From assembly GCA_010279815.1 (NCBI GenBank), contig QEOQ01000511.1, positions 519,236 to 544,024 on the forward strand: a DNA stretch of 24,789 nt, given 5' to 3'. The notes under the pieces are model-generated. The model was not told where the DNA came from and searched no databases. It worked only from the letters and a program-made list of their open reading frames with translations. The stretch's first letter is position 1, and the number at the start of each line of letters is the position of its first letter. Shown here in pieces: positions 1 through 8,686 of the stretch. The translations under genes were made by a program, and so were the position numbers. This DNA comes from Brachionus plicatilis (lineage: Eukaryota; Rotifera; Eurotatoria; Ploima; Brachionidae).

Positions 1-344
1 AAATAATTTTTTTTCTCTCCTAAATTAATTTTTAGTTGCTTAATAAAGATTCTGAATATTTAAAATAGTTTTAATATATTTTGAAAACATGAATATTTAA
101 AAGAAAATAATCTTAGGTGATAAAATGGATAATCAGAAACTACAACTAATGTATCATCGAAAAAGCTTGGGTAACAAAAAATGCCAATCTTATAAAGGAC
201 ATTTAAAAAAAGTTTTATAAAATATTATACCTCATTAAAATTTAAATATTCAAAAAAAGGTAATCAAAATAGAAATTGAAAAATATGGAGATTGGTCTAA
301 TCACAAAAAATAATAAACGAAACATAAAATAAAATAAATTTCAT

Positions 345-735
345 AAAATTACATTTTCTTACGTTTTTTACAATATTTTTTACGAAAATTTACTCATTGG
401 AAATTTATATTTTACATAAATTTACGTAAAATTTCGTATTTCTATTTTTTGATAAAAAAAATTAAAAAAATTTTATTTTTTAAAAAATTGCAAGAAAAAT
501 AAGATAACAGCAGCGTTTTTGTCCCTTTTAGAATTTACAGTAAAATGGTTAAATTTACGCAAAATTACGGAAATTATTGTATATTTGCCTCAATAAACGT
601 TAATTTACAAAACTATCTTTACGTAAAAATGCGTATTATTACTTTTTTTTACGTAAATATACATGAATTATCGTTATTTTACGTCAATTCACCTAAAATC
701 ATCATGACCTAGCAGTACTGTATATTATACAGTAT
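345..735. repeat. TTACGTAA-rich degenerate repeat block
   Basis: Many TTACGTAA, TTTACG and ACGTAAA words in both orientations, similar to the interior of the Tc1-like element at 12233-12399. It ends at a 9-1-9 palindrome (TACTGTATA, one base, TATACAGTA) at 716-734. Probably decayed copies of the same MITE family. A smaller patch occurs at 22890-22955. Confidence 0.5.
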
Positions 736-2101
736 ATTGTATATTCACATATCTAAATATTTCTTTAATAAATTTTGAAAAGCAAAGACAAATTATTGTT
801 ATAAAAACATAGCAACGAAATAGCAAATTTGAGTTTAGTTTATTTATTACAAAAAATATCATTTAAAGAAGATTATTTTTGCTAAATTTTGATTTTAAAT
901 TTTATTTCAGGAGAAAATTTATAATGTAAACATTCAAAGTTTAATTGAACTTTATATGTCTACAAATTAAAACTTGGACAATTTTAGATCATGAAAATAT
1001 GTTCATTAACTTCAATAATGTCAACGAGATTAGTCACTAATAAAGGAAGTATCCAAAGATATGAGTGATAGTTATCACGTGCTTACGAAATAAAAAGCCC
1101 AAAATAATTTTAAAACTTTATTTTGATTAAAAATAATTTAAATCAATTTTTCGAGTAGCATCACATTTAAAATTTCTCGAATAAAAATAAGTATTTTGTT
1201 GGAATAAGTGGGGAAAATGCGACAATGAAAGAAAAGCTAAAATCAAGAGATTGTGATTTTTAATTTTTTTTTAACAAAAATAGAGTCGAACCATTTCTCA
1301 AAAGTCTTCTTATAGCAACAATTTTTTTCTATTTAACATTTTTCAATGATACTTTAATTATAAAAAGCCCAAAAAGAACTGATTTTATAAAAGTTACAGA
1401 AATTCAAAACTAGTGCTATCTACATTTCTAATTTTTAACTTTAAATCGTAAACTGCTTCCTTTGAAACCCTAAATTTTATTTTTTTTTGGGAGGCTCAAA
1501 GATAAAAAATTTTATATCTTAAGGTCTATAAAAAACTAACCCTTTAAAATTTTTTACTTCTTTAAGACCGAGTTATTCCATGATAAAATTGAAATATTTT
1601 TGAAAATTATATATATTCTGATTTTCTACACTCTGGTGTATATTTTTATTTAAAAAAAGTGTGGCAATTTGTTTTATTGAAAGAAGCCAAAAACATCGCT
1701 TTTTTTCACTTGAATTGTATAAAGTGATTGTATGCAGGGATCGCCTAAGACCAACATTTTTTTTTTAAATAAACTAGAAAAAATTCTGACAAAATCAATT
1801 GTTTTACTTATTTGATTTTGGCTCTATTTTATATAAATAAAGTCTCAAAAACATATAATTTCATTTAATTTTTGAATAAAATAATTATATTGATATTTTT
1901 TTAGATATTTTAAATAACATTTAAATTCACTCATTAAAAATTATTATTATTTCATCAAAGTCTAAATTTATCCGTTCTCGCACTAATAACCTTGGGGTAT
2001 TTTGTCAGAAAAATATTATTGAGATGGAAAGTGGCATATGGAAATTAATTTTGGACCTGATATTAAGTATAACTATCAAGAGTCTTTATTTGGGTATAGT
2101 G
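736..2101. other. AT-rich intergenic stretch without a recognisable gene
   Basis: I see no coding frame on either strand. Two isolated TAAAAAGCCCAAAA words (about 1094 and 1363) echo the ends of the MITEs at 12233 and 22699 and may be remnants. Confidence 0.6.
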
Positions 2102-2465
2102 GATAGTGTTATCAGCTGATCACATAAAAAATTATCAATTAGAATAAAATGTTTTTAACCAAAAAATATTTCATCAATATTTATTAAGAAAATACGAAAT
2201 TAATTAATTTTAATATATTATTATTAAGAAATTATTATTAAAATTATTTCTGCAATGTTTAAAAAATCAATAGGTCGCGTTAGTTCAAGGAGTATTTAGC
2301 AATGTTGGAAAGCTACTATAGCGTTCCCTAATACGGGTTTTCAAACCACCGTAGATCATTATTATTATTATTATTATTATTAACTAAATTTTATTAAATT
2401 TTGTGATCAAGGTTGATAACCAAATTTCTTGATAACATTTTATGTGATCAACTGATAACACTATC
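2102..2465. mobile_element. 364-bp inverted-repeat element
   Basis: 28-bp terminal repeats (start GATAGTGTTATCAGCTGATC) match at 27 of 28 positions between 2102-2129 and 2438-2465, with looser pairing just outside (GGG...). The interior holds an ATT microsatellite and no ORF. Family and target duplication not resolved. Confidence 0.65.
2358..2382. repeat. ATT microsatellite
   Basis: About eight ATT repeats inside the inverted-repeat element at 2102-2465. Confidence 0.9.
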
Positions 2466-2827
2466 ATCTAGATCCCTTTACATTCATCAGTGTTTTTATT
2501 TTCTATATTAGGAATTAAAAAAAAATATTGTTATTTTGTACCTAAAAACCATTGCAAGCTAAATCAAATAGAAGATACATTACTTTATTTTATTTTCTAA
2601 AAATCAAAAAAAAATCCAACAAAATAATTTAAACATTTTGAACTTTATTTAGTTAAAAATTGAAGAAAATCTGCTCGATAATTCTCTTATTTGTTCCCAA
2701 AATTTCAACAGAAAATAAAAAAGTACATTATAGCTATTTTAATTATTAAAAAAGATAACCGGAAAACTATCAAATTATTTAATTAACTTAAAAGAGATAT
2801 TTGAATTTTGTAATGTTTGATTTTTAA

Positions 2828-2947
2828 CAGAGTTGTTTAAAAGTCTCAAAAAAAGTCCAAGTCTTTGGTGGGACTTTTGAAAAAAAAAGAAAAAAAAATG
2901 TCCGGACTTGGACTTGACTTGAGACTTGTGACTTTTAAACAACTCTG
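2828..2947. mobile_element. hAT-type MITE with 8-bp target duplication
   Basis: A 120-bp element with terminal inverted repeats CAGAGTTGTTTAAAAGTC / GACTTTTAAACAACTCTG, flanked on both sides by the identical 8-mer ATTTTTAA (2820-2827 and 2948-2955). The CAG.G ends and 8-bp duplication are hAT hallmarks. The interior repeats AAGTCCAAGTC-type words and has no ORF. Confidence 0.85.
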
Positions 2948-2955
2948 ATTTTTAA

Positions 2956-4935
2956 CAATAAAACCAGATCTTATTACTTTAAGTATTATTGAAAATTGTT
3001 AAATAGAATAAAATCTTGTCTTACCACAGTTTGGGGAATTGAAATTAATAAAATTAGTACCTCAAAAGTAGTTCGAGCAAAAATTTCAGTGATGACTAAT
3101 GAAAAAAAATTAGTCAGCTATCTAAAAATGGGTTGATTAGAAAAAAAAAGATTTTAAGAGCCTTTTTGTGTTTTAAAATTTTAGTTTCTATGTTTTTAAA
3201 AAATATTGAATTTGCTGGTAATAAAAATAATTTTTCTAATAGAAAAGTATTAAGCTGATGATAAGAAATTTATCCCAATAACAAAGACTTTCCTTTCGTA
3301 AATTTTAAAATAAAAAATTGTGTAAAAAATATGATCATCAAATTAGAATCTTAAAAAAAATAATAAATGAAATCATTTTTGAGCTTCAGTGACAAAACGC
3401 TCTGATTTTGAAAATTATCATCCAATTCCTTTAAAAAACTAAACGCCATTGTAGTTTTTTGTAAAAGGACTGAAAAAAAAGTTTCATGATATGTAGTTCG
3501 TATATGGTTAAAGGTATCTAGAAAAAATAGTGTATGGTTTATTTGCTCTATCCCAACAAAAAAATTTAATTATAGTTATTAATAAATGATTTTATTTTAT
3601 TTAATTAAAATAATGAATTATAAAATTTTAATTTAAAATTTGTGATCCACTTTTTTTTTCAAGGAAATAATTTTATTTGATCAAATATAAAACAATATGA
3701 ATAATAGTAAATTTTTGATTTCTTTTTGGCTATCAAAATTTAACACATCAAATTTTTTAAAAAGTCTTAAAGAAAGAAAAGTCATTTTTGTCTAAAAATG
3801 AACATAAAATCTGAGTTTCTATTTTAAAAAAAAGTTACTTTAAGATTCAAAATTCAATTATTTGGTAATTTTCTGATTTTTGAATCTACTTTGACATTCA
3901 TAAACCAATAAAAGGTAATTATAAAAAATTAATCTAAATATGATATCAATTTCAAAAGCTGAAATAACCTTGATTATTTAATTAATTAAAAAAAAAAGCA
4001 TCATAAAAATTGACTTATAAAAATTTTGAAAAATTTAATTAAATATTGATTAAATTTATCGATGATCCATAAAAATCAAATTTATTGGTAAAATTGTAAA
4101 AATTCTGGTATAAATGTCACAATTGTTGTATGAAAATTTAACTAATTACTTTTGATTTTTTCTAATAAATTGAATAATATGTAACAAGAAAAAATATTCA
4201 TTTTAATTTTTTATTTTCAAAAAATTAAATTTAGTATATTTTTTAAAATTTAAAAAAATTTATTATTTATTGATTAAACAAACTGTATATCAAATGATTC
4301 TTTTTATAAATAAACTCAATGGGAACAATTTCTTTTTTTTACTACTATATTTTATTCTCACCATAAAAATTCATGTTACTAAAATATTTAACATGAATAA
4401 AAAAAATTGTTTAACATGCGACTAATTTTTATAGTCTTAAATATCATAAGTCACTTATGCTTTAAAAAACATTTATAAAATGATTTAATTTGAAAGTGAT
4501 AAAGAATTTAAAATTTGATTTTAATCAATTCTATGTACTCAATAGATGTATTTGTGGCGAATTTAGCACCTGCAGATGTAAAAATTATTTAACAATATTT
4601 TAAAAATTTGATAATAGTAAAAATTGTATGAAAAATTTTATAAATCTATTGTAGCTCTCAGCAGTTAAGACTAAATTAATGATCCAAATCAGTTTTATTT
4701 AAAAATTCTGGTTTCAAAAAGAAGAATTTTGGCAGGAAACCAAAGTCAAAAGACTGGTCCGTAAAGAATATAAAAAAGAATAATTAAATTTTTTTTTTTA
4801 CATCAACAGATATATTAAACTGATAAATTGAACTTAATTAAAAAATTGTTTTTATAAAAAAAATAAATTTTTTTGTTTATAGTATATTTTTTGGTGAAAA
4901 AAAATCAATTGTAATTAAATTTAAAAAAAAATTTT
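2956..4935. other. AT-rich intergenic stretch without a recognisable gene
   Basis: Homopolymer-rich and AT-biased, with frequent stops in all frames. Nothing supported beyond simple-sequence tracts. Confidence 0.6.
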
Positions 4936-4979
4936 TTATCGGATCACTGCTGGGAGTCGAGTTGATGACGACTGTAAAA

Positions 4980-5108
4980 ATGTCCTCACAATCACAGAAT
5001 CTCTTAATGAGAGACAATTTCTCAATTAAATTTTCGGTGTCACTCATGCGAAAAAGTACTCTTACGGACGGGCAAAAATTACATTCAAAATGTCCTTATA
5101 ATAGATAG
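4980..5108 (+). other. 42-codon ORF in a GC-richer block upstream of headcase
   Basis: An ATG frame of 42 codons (MSSQSQNLLMRDNF...) ends at TAG 5106-5108. It sits in a block (about 4940-5200) that is clearly less AT-rich than its surroundings, 210 bases before the headcase ATG. It could be an upstream ORF in the headcase 5' UTR, part of a promoter, or an unspliced first exon. It does not resemble the Headcase N-terminal domain. Function unknown. Confidence 0.2.
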
Positions 5109-5320
5109 ACCAGCCTGTTAAATATGGGCTAATGCTAACAAATCTGACTTCTTAATTAGAACAACACATACCAAGCCTGAATCATGTTGCTTAATTTAGC
5201 TTAAAACTTTGTTCCTCTATTTTTATCCAAACTAACTTAATTCTATAAATAAAAAAAATAAGAAAATTTATTTCTTATTGTGCAATAAAATATTTTTAAT
5301 ATAAAAAAAATTCCTCTTAA

Positions 5321-6799
5321 ATGCAATCTAATTACCTTGGACAAAAAAGTGTGCAAGAATTGGCAAACAAAAACGCGATGAATCGCCGCAGATTTTCACT
5401 AGGAAACTTTCCGAGTCAACAGACCGAATTGTCCTCTCAAAAGTACCCCAAGCCGGACATGTTCACAGACCAGACCAACCTTCAGTTCGGCAACCAGTCC
5501 GACACCTCCTTGACAAGATATCTCCTGCAGCAGCAACAGCACCAAAGTCACAACCAAGAAAACATCTCCAATCTGCTCAAGTTGTGCCACAACCAATACA
5601 TGGACTCGCCGCCTTACCACACTGAAAACCAATCTTTTTTCCCTCAATTCTGCGAGTCAGAGCCCTTTTCCGCGCCACTCTCATCAGCCAACCCTCCACA
5701 AAGCTCAAATCTCGTCCAGATCCAAAATTTGCAGCGCCGCAGAGCTTCATACTGCGTTGGCTCAGGTCAACTAAAACCAGTCATCGAGTCCCGTTCATCA
5801 TCACCTGTGTTCAACCAAAGCTCCACTTACCAAGACCAGTTGATCCAGCACCAGCAGCAAATGCTCGAACAAAAGCTCAATTTGCTCGCCAGCTCGGCTT
5901 TCATGTCGCCACCGACACCCGCAAAAAAATTTTCCCATTCACAACAAAATTTGTGCCAGACCAGCACTACTTTTCGGCCGCGTGCCTCAAGTATGGGGGC
6001 CATAGAATCGGCCGGCCTCCTCAAATCGCCATCTTCCGCCTTCACTCCCTTGGCCATTCAGAACAACAAACATTTGATTGAAAATTTTGAGGAAAAATTA
6101 GCCACTACCGGAAATATATTTCAGCGTCGCGAAGACTGGTCCATATTGAAAAAATTGCCAGTGGCCAAACAAAACTCAATTCACATTCGGCTAGAGGACG
6201 AGGGTCCGTTTGGCAATGACGAGACCCGGTGCTTTGTGCTGTCCCATCTGAGCTCTTTGTGCATTAGAGAAATGAGTTGTGTGTTTTGCTCGTGTAGTCT
6301 GGTGATCTATGACCGTTTTCCGCTGGTCGACGGAACCATGTTTGTCTCGCCGTCCATGTACGACAAGAACAAATCAATACCGGCAATTGTTGCCAATAAA
6401 CAGCAGTATTTGAACGCGGTTTGTCTTGATTGTATCATCGGAACAAGAAGACATGAGATCAAGTGTAAATATTGTGGCAAGCTTTGGCAATCATTAGGAG
6501 CATTTAGTCTTCAAATTGGCAATTTGTATAAATATGACATTTTTGCAGCTTTTCCATGCTGTGTCCAGCGTTTGACGTGCTCCCAGTGCAGTGCCACTGT
6601 TATGGATTTAGATGCGGCTGGCAATGAGTCTTTTAGTTGTTTTTCCGAAGAGAAAGAGTGTCCCCAATGCCGGACTAGAGCATATCATTTTATTAAACCT
6701 TTAAAAGATTTGTTTTTTGATTTTGAGACGGTCGATCAAGATGAAAATTTGATCAAACTTGACCATGAGCCTCTGCAAGAATCAAATTTTAATCAATGA
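5321..6799 (+). CDS. hdc: Headcase (HECA/hdc) family protein
   Basis: A 492-residue open frame. Residues 264-463 match the Headcase middle/C-terminal domain: an SIHIRLEDEGPFGNDETRCF-type opening, the YDRFPLVDG motif (330-338), NAVCLDC, YDIFAA (405-410) and a closing CPQC...YHFIKP. Paired cysteines at 320/323, 368/371, 382/385, 413/414, 420/423 and 447/450 suggest zinc-binding knuckles. Known of the family: Drosophila Headcase acts in imaginal and adult progenitor cells and tracheal branching, and partners Unkempt in nutrient/TORC1-linked growth control. Residues 1-260 are low-complexity (Q, S, N, P) with three basic kinase-type sites: RRRFS (22-26), RRRAS (139-143) and RPRAS (219-223). The start is the first ATG; a TAA lies immediately upstream in frame, and no convincing acceptor precedes it. 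The conserved N-terminal Cys-rich Headcase domain of animal homologues is absent. It is either on an unseen upstream exon joining inside this frame, or lost. Product identity is confident; the 5' end is less so. Confidence 0.9.
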   Translation: MQSNYLGQKSVQELANKNAMNRRRFSLGNFPSQQTELSSQKYPKPDMFTDQTNLQFGNQSDTSLTRYLLQQQQHQSHNQENISNLLKLCHNQYMDSPPYHTENQSFFPQFCESEPFSAPLSSANPPQSSNLVQIQNLQRRRASYCVGSGQLKPVIESRSSSPVFNQSSTYQDQLIQHQQQMLEQKLNLLASSAFMSPPTPAKKFSHSQQNLCQTSTTFRPRASSMGAIESAGLLKSPSSAFTPLAIQNNKHLIENFEEKLATTGNIFQRREDWSILKKLPVAKQNSIHIRLEDEGPFGNDETRCFVLSHLSSLCIREMSCVFCSCSLVIYDRFPLVDGTMFVSPSMYDKNKSIPAIVANKQQYLNAVCLDCIIGTRRHEIKCKYCGKLWQSLGAFSLQIGNLYKYDIFAAFPCCVQRLTCSQCSATVMDLDAAGNESFSCFSEEKECPQCRTRAYHFIKPLKDLFFDFETVDQDENLIKLDHEPLQESNFNQ

Positions 6800-6846
6800 T
6801 TTTTTTTCTTTTTCTACTATTTTTAAATTTAAATATATTATTTTAA

Positions 6847-6852
6847 AATAAA
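6847..6852 (+). terminator. Polyadenylation signal of headcase
   Basis: AATAAA, 48 bases after the headcase stop and followed by a T-rich run. The spacing is plausible for a short 3' UTR, but the AT-rich background makes chance matches common. Confidence 0.45.
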
Positions 6853-7017
6853 GTATTTATGGATACATTTTTTTTTAAATCAAAGTTTCATTGCTTCCCA
6901 GTTGACTTAATTTTGAAAAGGCTTTTAAATGATCTCTAAAAGCTCTAAAAATGTTCTTTATTTTTTCAAAGGAAATAGAAAGAATTATTACAGATTTTTG
7001 TAAAGTAAAGAATTTTA

Positions 7018-7130
7018 CAGAGTTGTTTAAAAGTCACAAGTCTCAAGTCAAGTCCAAGTCCAGACTTTTTTTTCAAAAGTCTGACTTTAATTTTTTTTTC
7101 CAAAAAAAAAGTCCGGACTTAAATATGGCT
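7018..7130. mobile_element. Truncated second copy of the hAT-type MITE
   Basis: Begins with the same CAGAGTTGTTTAAAAGTC end and continues through CACAAGTCTCAAGTCAAGTCC to a GTCCGGACTT core. The right terminal repeat is missing, so it is a decayed or deleted copy. It lies 3' of headcase. Confidence 0.75.
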
Positions 7131-7551
7131 ATAAAAGAATTAAAAAATTTAAAAAAAAAAAGAAAAAGCAATGACAATTTAAATATAAATTGTTTAGGAA
7201 AATATTGATTAAAAGGAATTCCAAAATAATCAAAGTTTATTTTTTTTCTTTAATAGATAAAAAGGTTATAAAATTAATTAATCATTTAATCAATTATTTC
7301 AAATAATTATAAGAAATTTTTGAACAGATTTTTCAAAAAAACAAATGTTTTTTGAATTATTTAGATTTTATTTTTTTCTTTACAAAAATTACCAACTAAC
7401 CGAAAATAATGTTTATATATTTCAAAAATTTCATTGTAAACTATTAAATAAATTAAATGATTTGTTAAAGAAATAAAATTTTTATTATTTATTGAAATTA
7501 ATATGGAAAAAAATTCAAAATTAATATCTGAAAAATTAATTTTTTACTAAT

Positions 7552-7595
7552 AGAAATAACAATTTATTTAAACTATTAAATAAATTGTTATTTCT
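7552..7595. repeat. Perfect 20-bp hairpin with 4-base loop
   Basis: AGAAATAACAATTTATTTAA at 7552-7571 is exactly complementary to 7576-7595, separated by ACTA, and lies immediately beside the inverted-repeat element at 7609-7798. Confidence 0.7.
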
Positions 7596-7608
7596 TAATA
7601 AAAATAAC

Positions 7609-7798
7609 GCAGAGATACATTTTTGGATTTAACATACTATGTTAAATAAAAAAGTCAACTCTGCAATATCAAAATGCACGATGCAGAATGCACACCATCG
7701 AAATGATGCTATTTTAAGTGGATAATTTTTTTGCAGACTCTTGCAGATTTTACCTTAAGATTTAACAAAGTATGTTAAAACCAAAAATTTACCTCTGC
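7609..7798. mobile_element. 190-bp inverted-repeat element
   Basis: Ends GCAGAGATACATTTTTGG... and ...CCAAAAATTTACCTCTGC pair over about 29 bases with a few mismatches, including a TTTAACATAC / GTATGTTAAA block. A GC-richer centre contains TGCAGAATGCACACC. No ORF; target duplication not evident. Confidence 0.55.
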
Positions 7799-7862
7799 AC
7801 TAATTCTATAAAAAAATTAAAATTTATTTTAAAATTTTAGTTTGATTTGATAATTTTGAGCA

Positions 7863-7985
7863 TCAAAAATTGATTATTAACTTCAAATTGCCTTTTTTTG
7901 GGTTTTTCATTACTTCTTGTTGATTTTCTTCTTCAGTAGCTTCAGTATATGTGCTCAAATGCTCGAATTGGTCTGACGATTCCAT
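7863..7985 (-). CDS. Possible 40-residue small protein or first exon
   Basis: ATG 7985 to TGA 7863, MESSDQFEHLSTYTEATEEE followed by NQQEVMKNPKKGNLKLIINF. The first 24 codons have gene-like composition; the rest drifts into AT-rich sequence. A donor-like GAA/GTAATG falls at that change, so this may be a first exon whose second exon I cannot place. It lies 533 bases beyond the end of the large membrane-protein gene on the same strand. Function unknown. Confidence 0.33.
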   Translation of the reverse strand: MESSDQFEHLSTYTEATEEENQQEVMKNPKKGNLKLIINF

Positions 7986-8517
7986 AGTTATTTTTTTTGT
8001 TTGAATCAATATTAATTAAATTATCAAAAAGAGCTCAGTTGCGTACTTTACTATAAAATTCAATTGACGGAGTCTGAGGCGCGATTTTGAAGATTGATTT
8101 CATTAAAAGATTGGGGAAATCTTTTATCTATGAAATAATCTAATTGTCTGAAGCCCGAAATAGTAAGAAAAATATTTTTTGTTCTGCATTAAATCAATTC
8201 TATAATTTTTTTATTTTTTTCGTTTATAAAATGATTTTTGTATTCTTCATATTTGTAGGAAATAAAATAAAATTTATTTCTAAAATTTGGAGTTTAAAAA
8301 GATATAAAATTAAAGATTTTTATTGATTTTAAAATAAAATTTAAATAAAATATTTGCTCGAATTAAGTTAAAAAAAACAAAGTTTTCGATTAATTTTTAA
8401 ATGCTTTTTAAGTCTAAATAAAAATGGCTAAAAATTGTTAAATTTCTAAAAAAAATCCATAGAAAATTGCTAAAATTCGATAAAATACAATTAAAAATAA
8501 TAAATATTTTTTGTGGG
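7986..8517. other. AT-rich intergenic stretch 3' of the large gene
   Basis: Holds the possible poly(A) signal at 8319-8324. A 60-codon plus-strand frame at about 8144-8326 lacks an ATG and has only AT-driven codons. Confidence 0.5.
8319..8324 (-). terminator. Possible polyadenylation signal of the large membrane-protein gene
   Basis: The first minus-strand AATAAA that I see after the TAG at 8518, about 195 bases downstream. Chance is likely in such AT-rich sequence. Confidence 0.25.
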
Positions 8518-8686
8518 CTATAGTCTGACCGACGGCCTCGGAATAGAGAATCCACCTGGTGATTTATTCAGCATGTTGGTCGACCGACTCTTGACTAGAG
8601 GCGTTTTTGGCATATAGTTCATCGATTCATTTGTTGAGAATTCACTAAATCTTGAACTATTCCTCATCTTCGAATGCTCAATTTTT
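8518..8686 (-). CDS. Exon 6: cytoplasmic tail
   Basis: Acceptor TTTTTTAG/AAAAATTG, phase 2; stop TAG at 8520-8518. It gives about 57 residues, basic and Ser/Thr-rich (KIEHSKMRNSSRFSEF, then TPLVKSRSTNM), ending in PSVRL. The terminal V-R-L fits a class II PDZ-ligand pattern (hydrophobic-x-hydrophobic); that role is inference. No kinase or other catalytic domain is present. Confidence 0.82.

Noticed and set aside
5210..5225. TTTAGCTTAA near headcase as a copy of the secreted-gene 11-mer
   Set aside because: It is in the opposite orientation relative to its gene, lies about 120 bases away and is not identical; likely chance.
5244..5251. TATAAATA as a headcase TATA box
   Set aside because: Such words are expected by chance every few hundred bases in this AT-rich background, and the transcription start is unknown.
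5297..5320. Drosophila-like stop-codon readthrough just before the headcase ATG
   Set aside because: A second in-frame TAA lies 21 bases further up and there is no coding sequence ahead of it.
6951..7208. 85-residue plus-strand frame
   Set aside because: It crosses the truncated hAT-type copy and is Lys/Phe-rich purely from AT-rich sequence.
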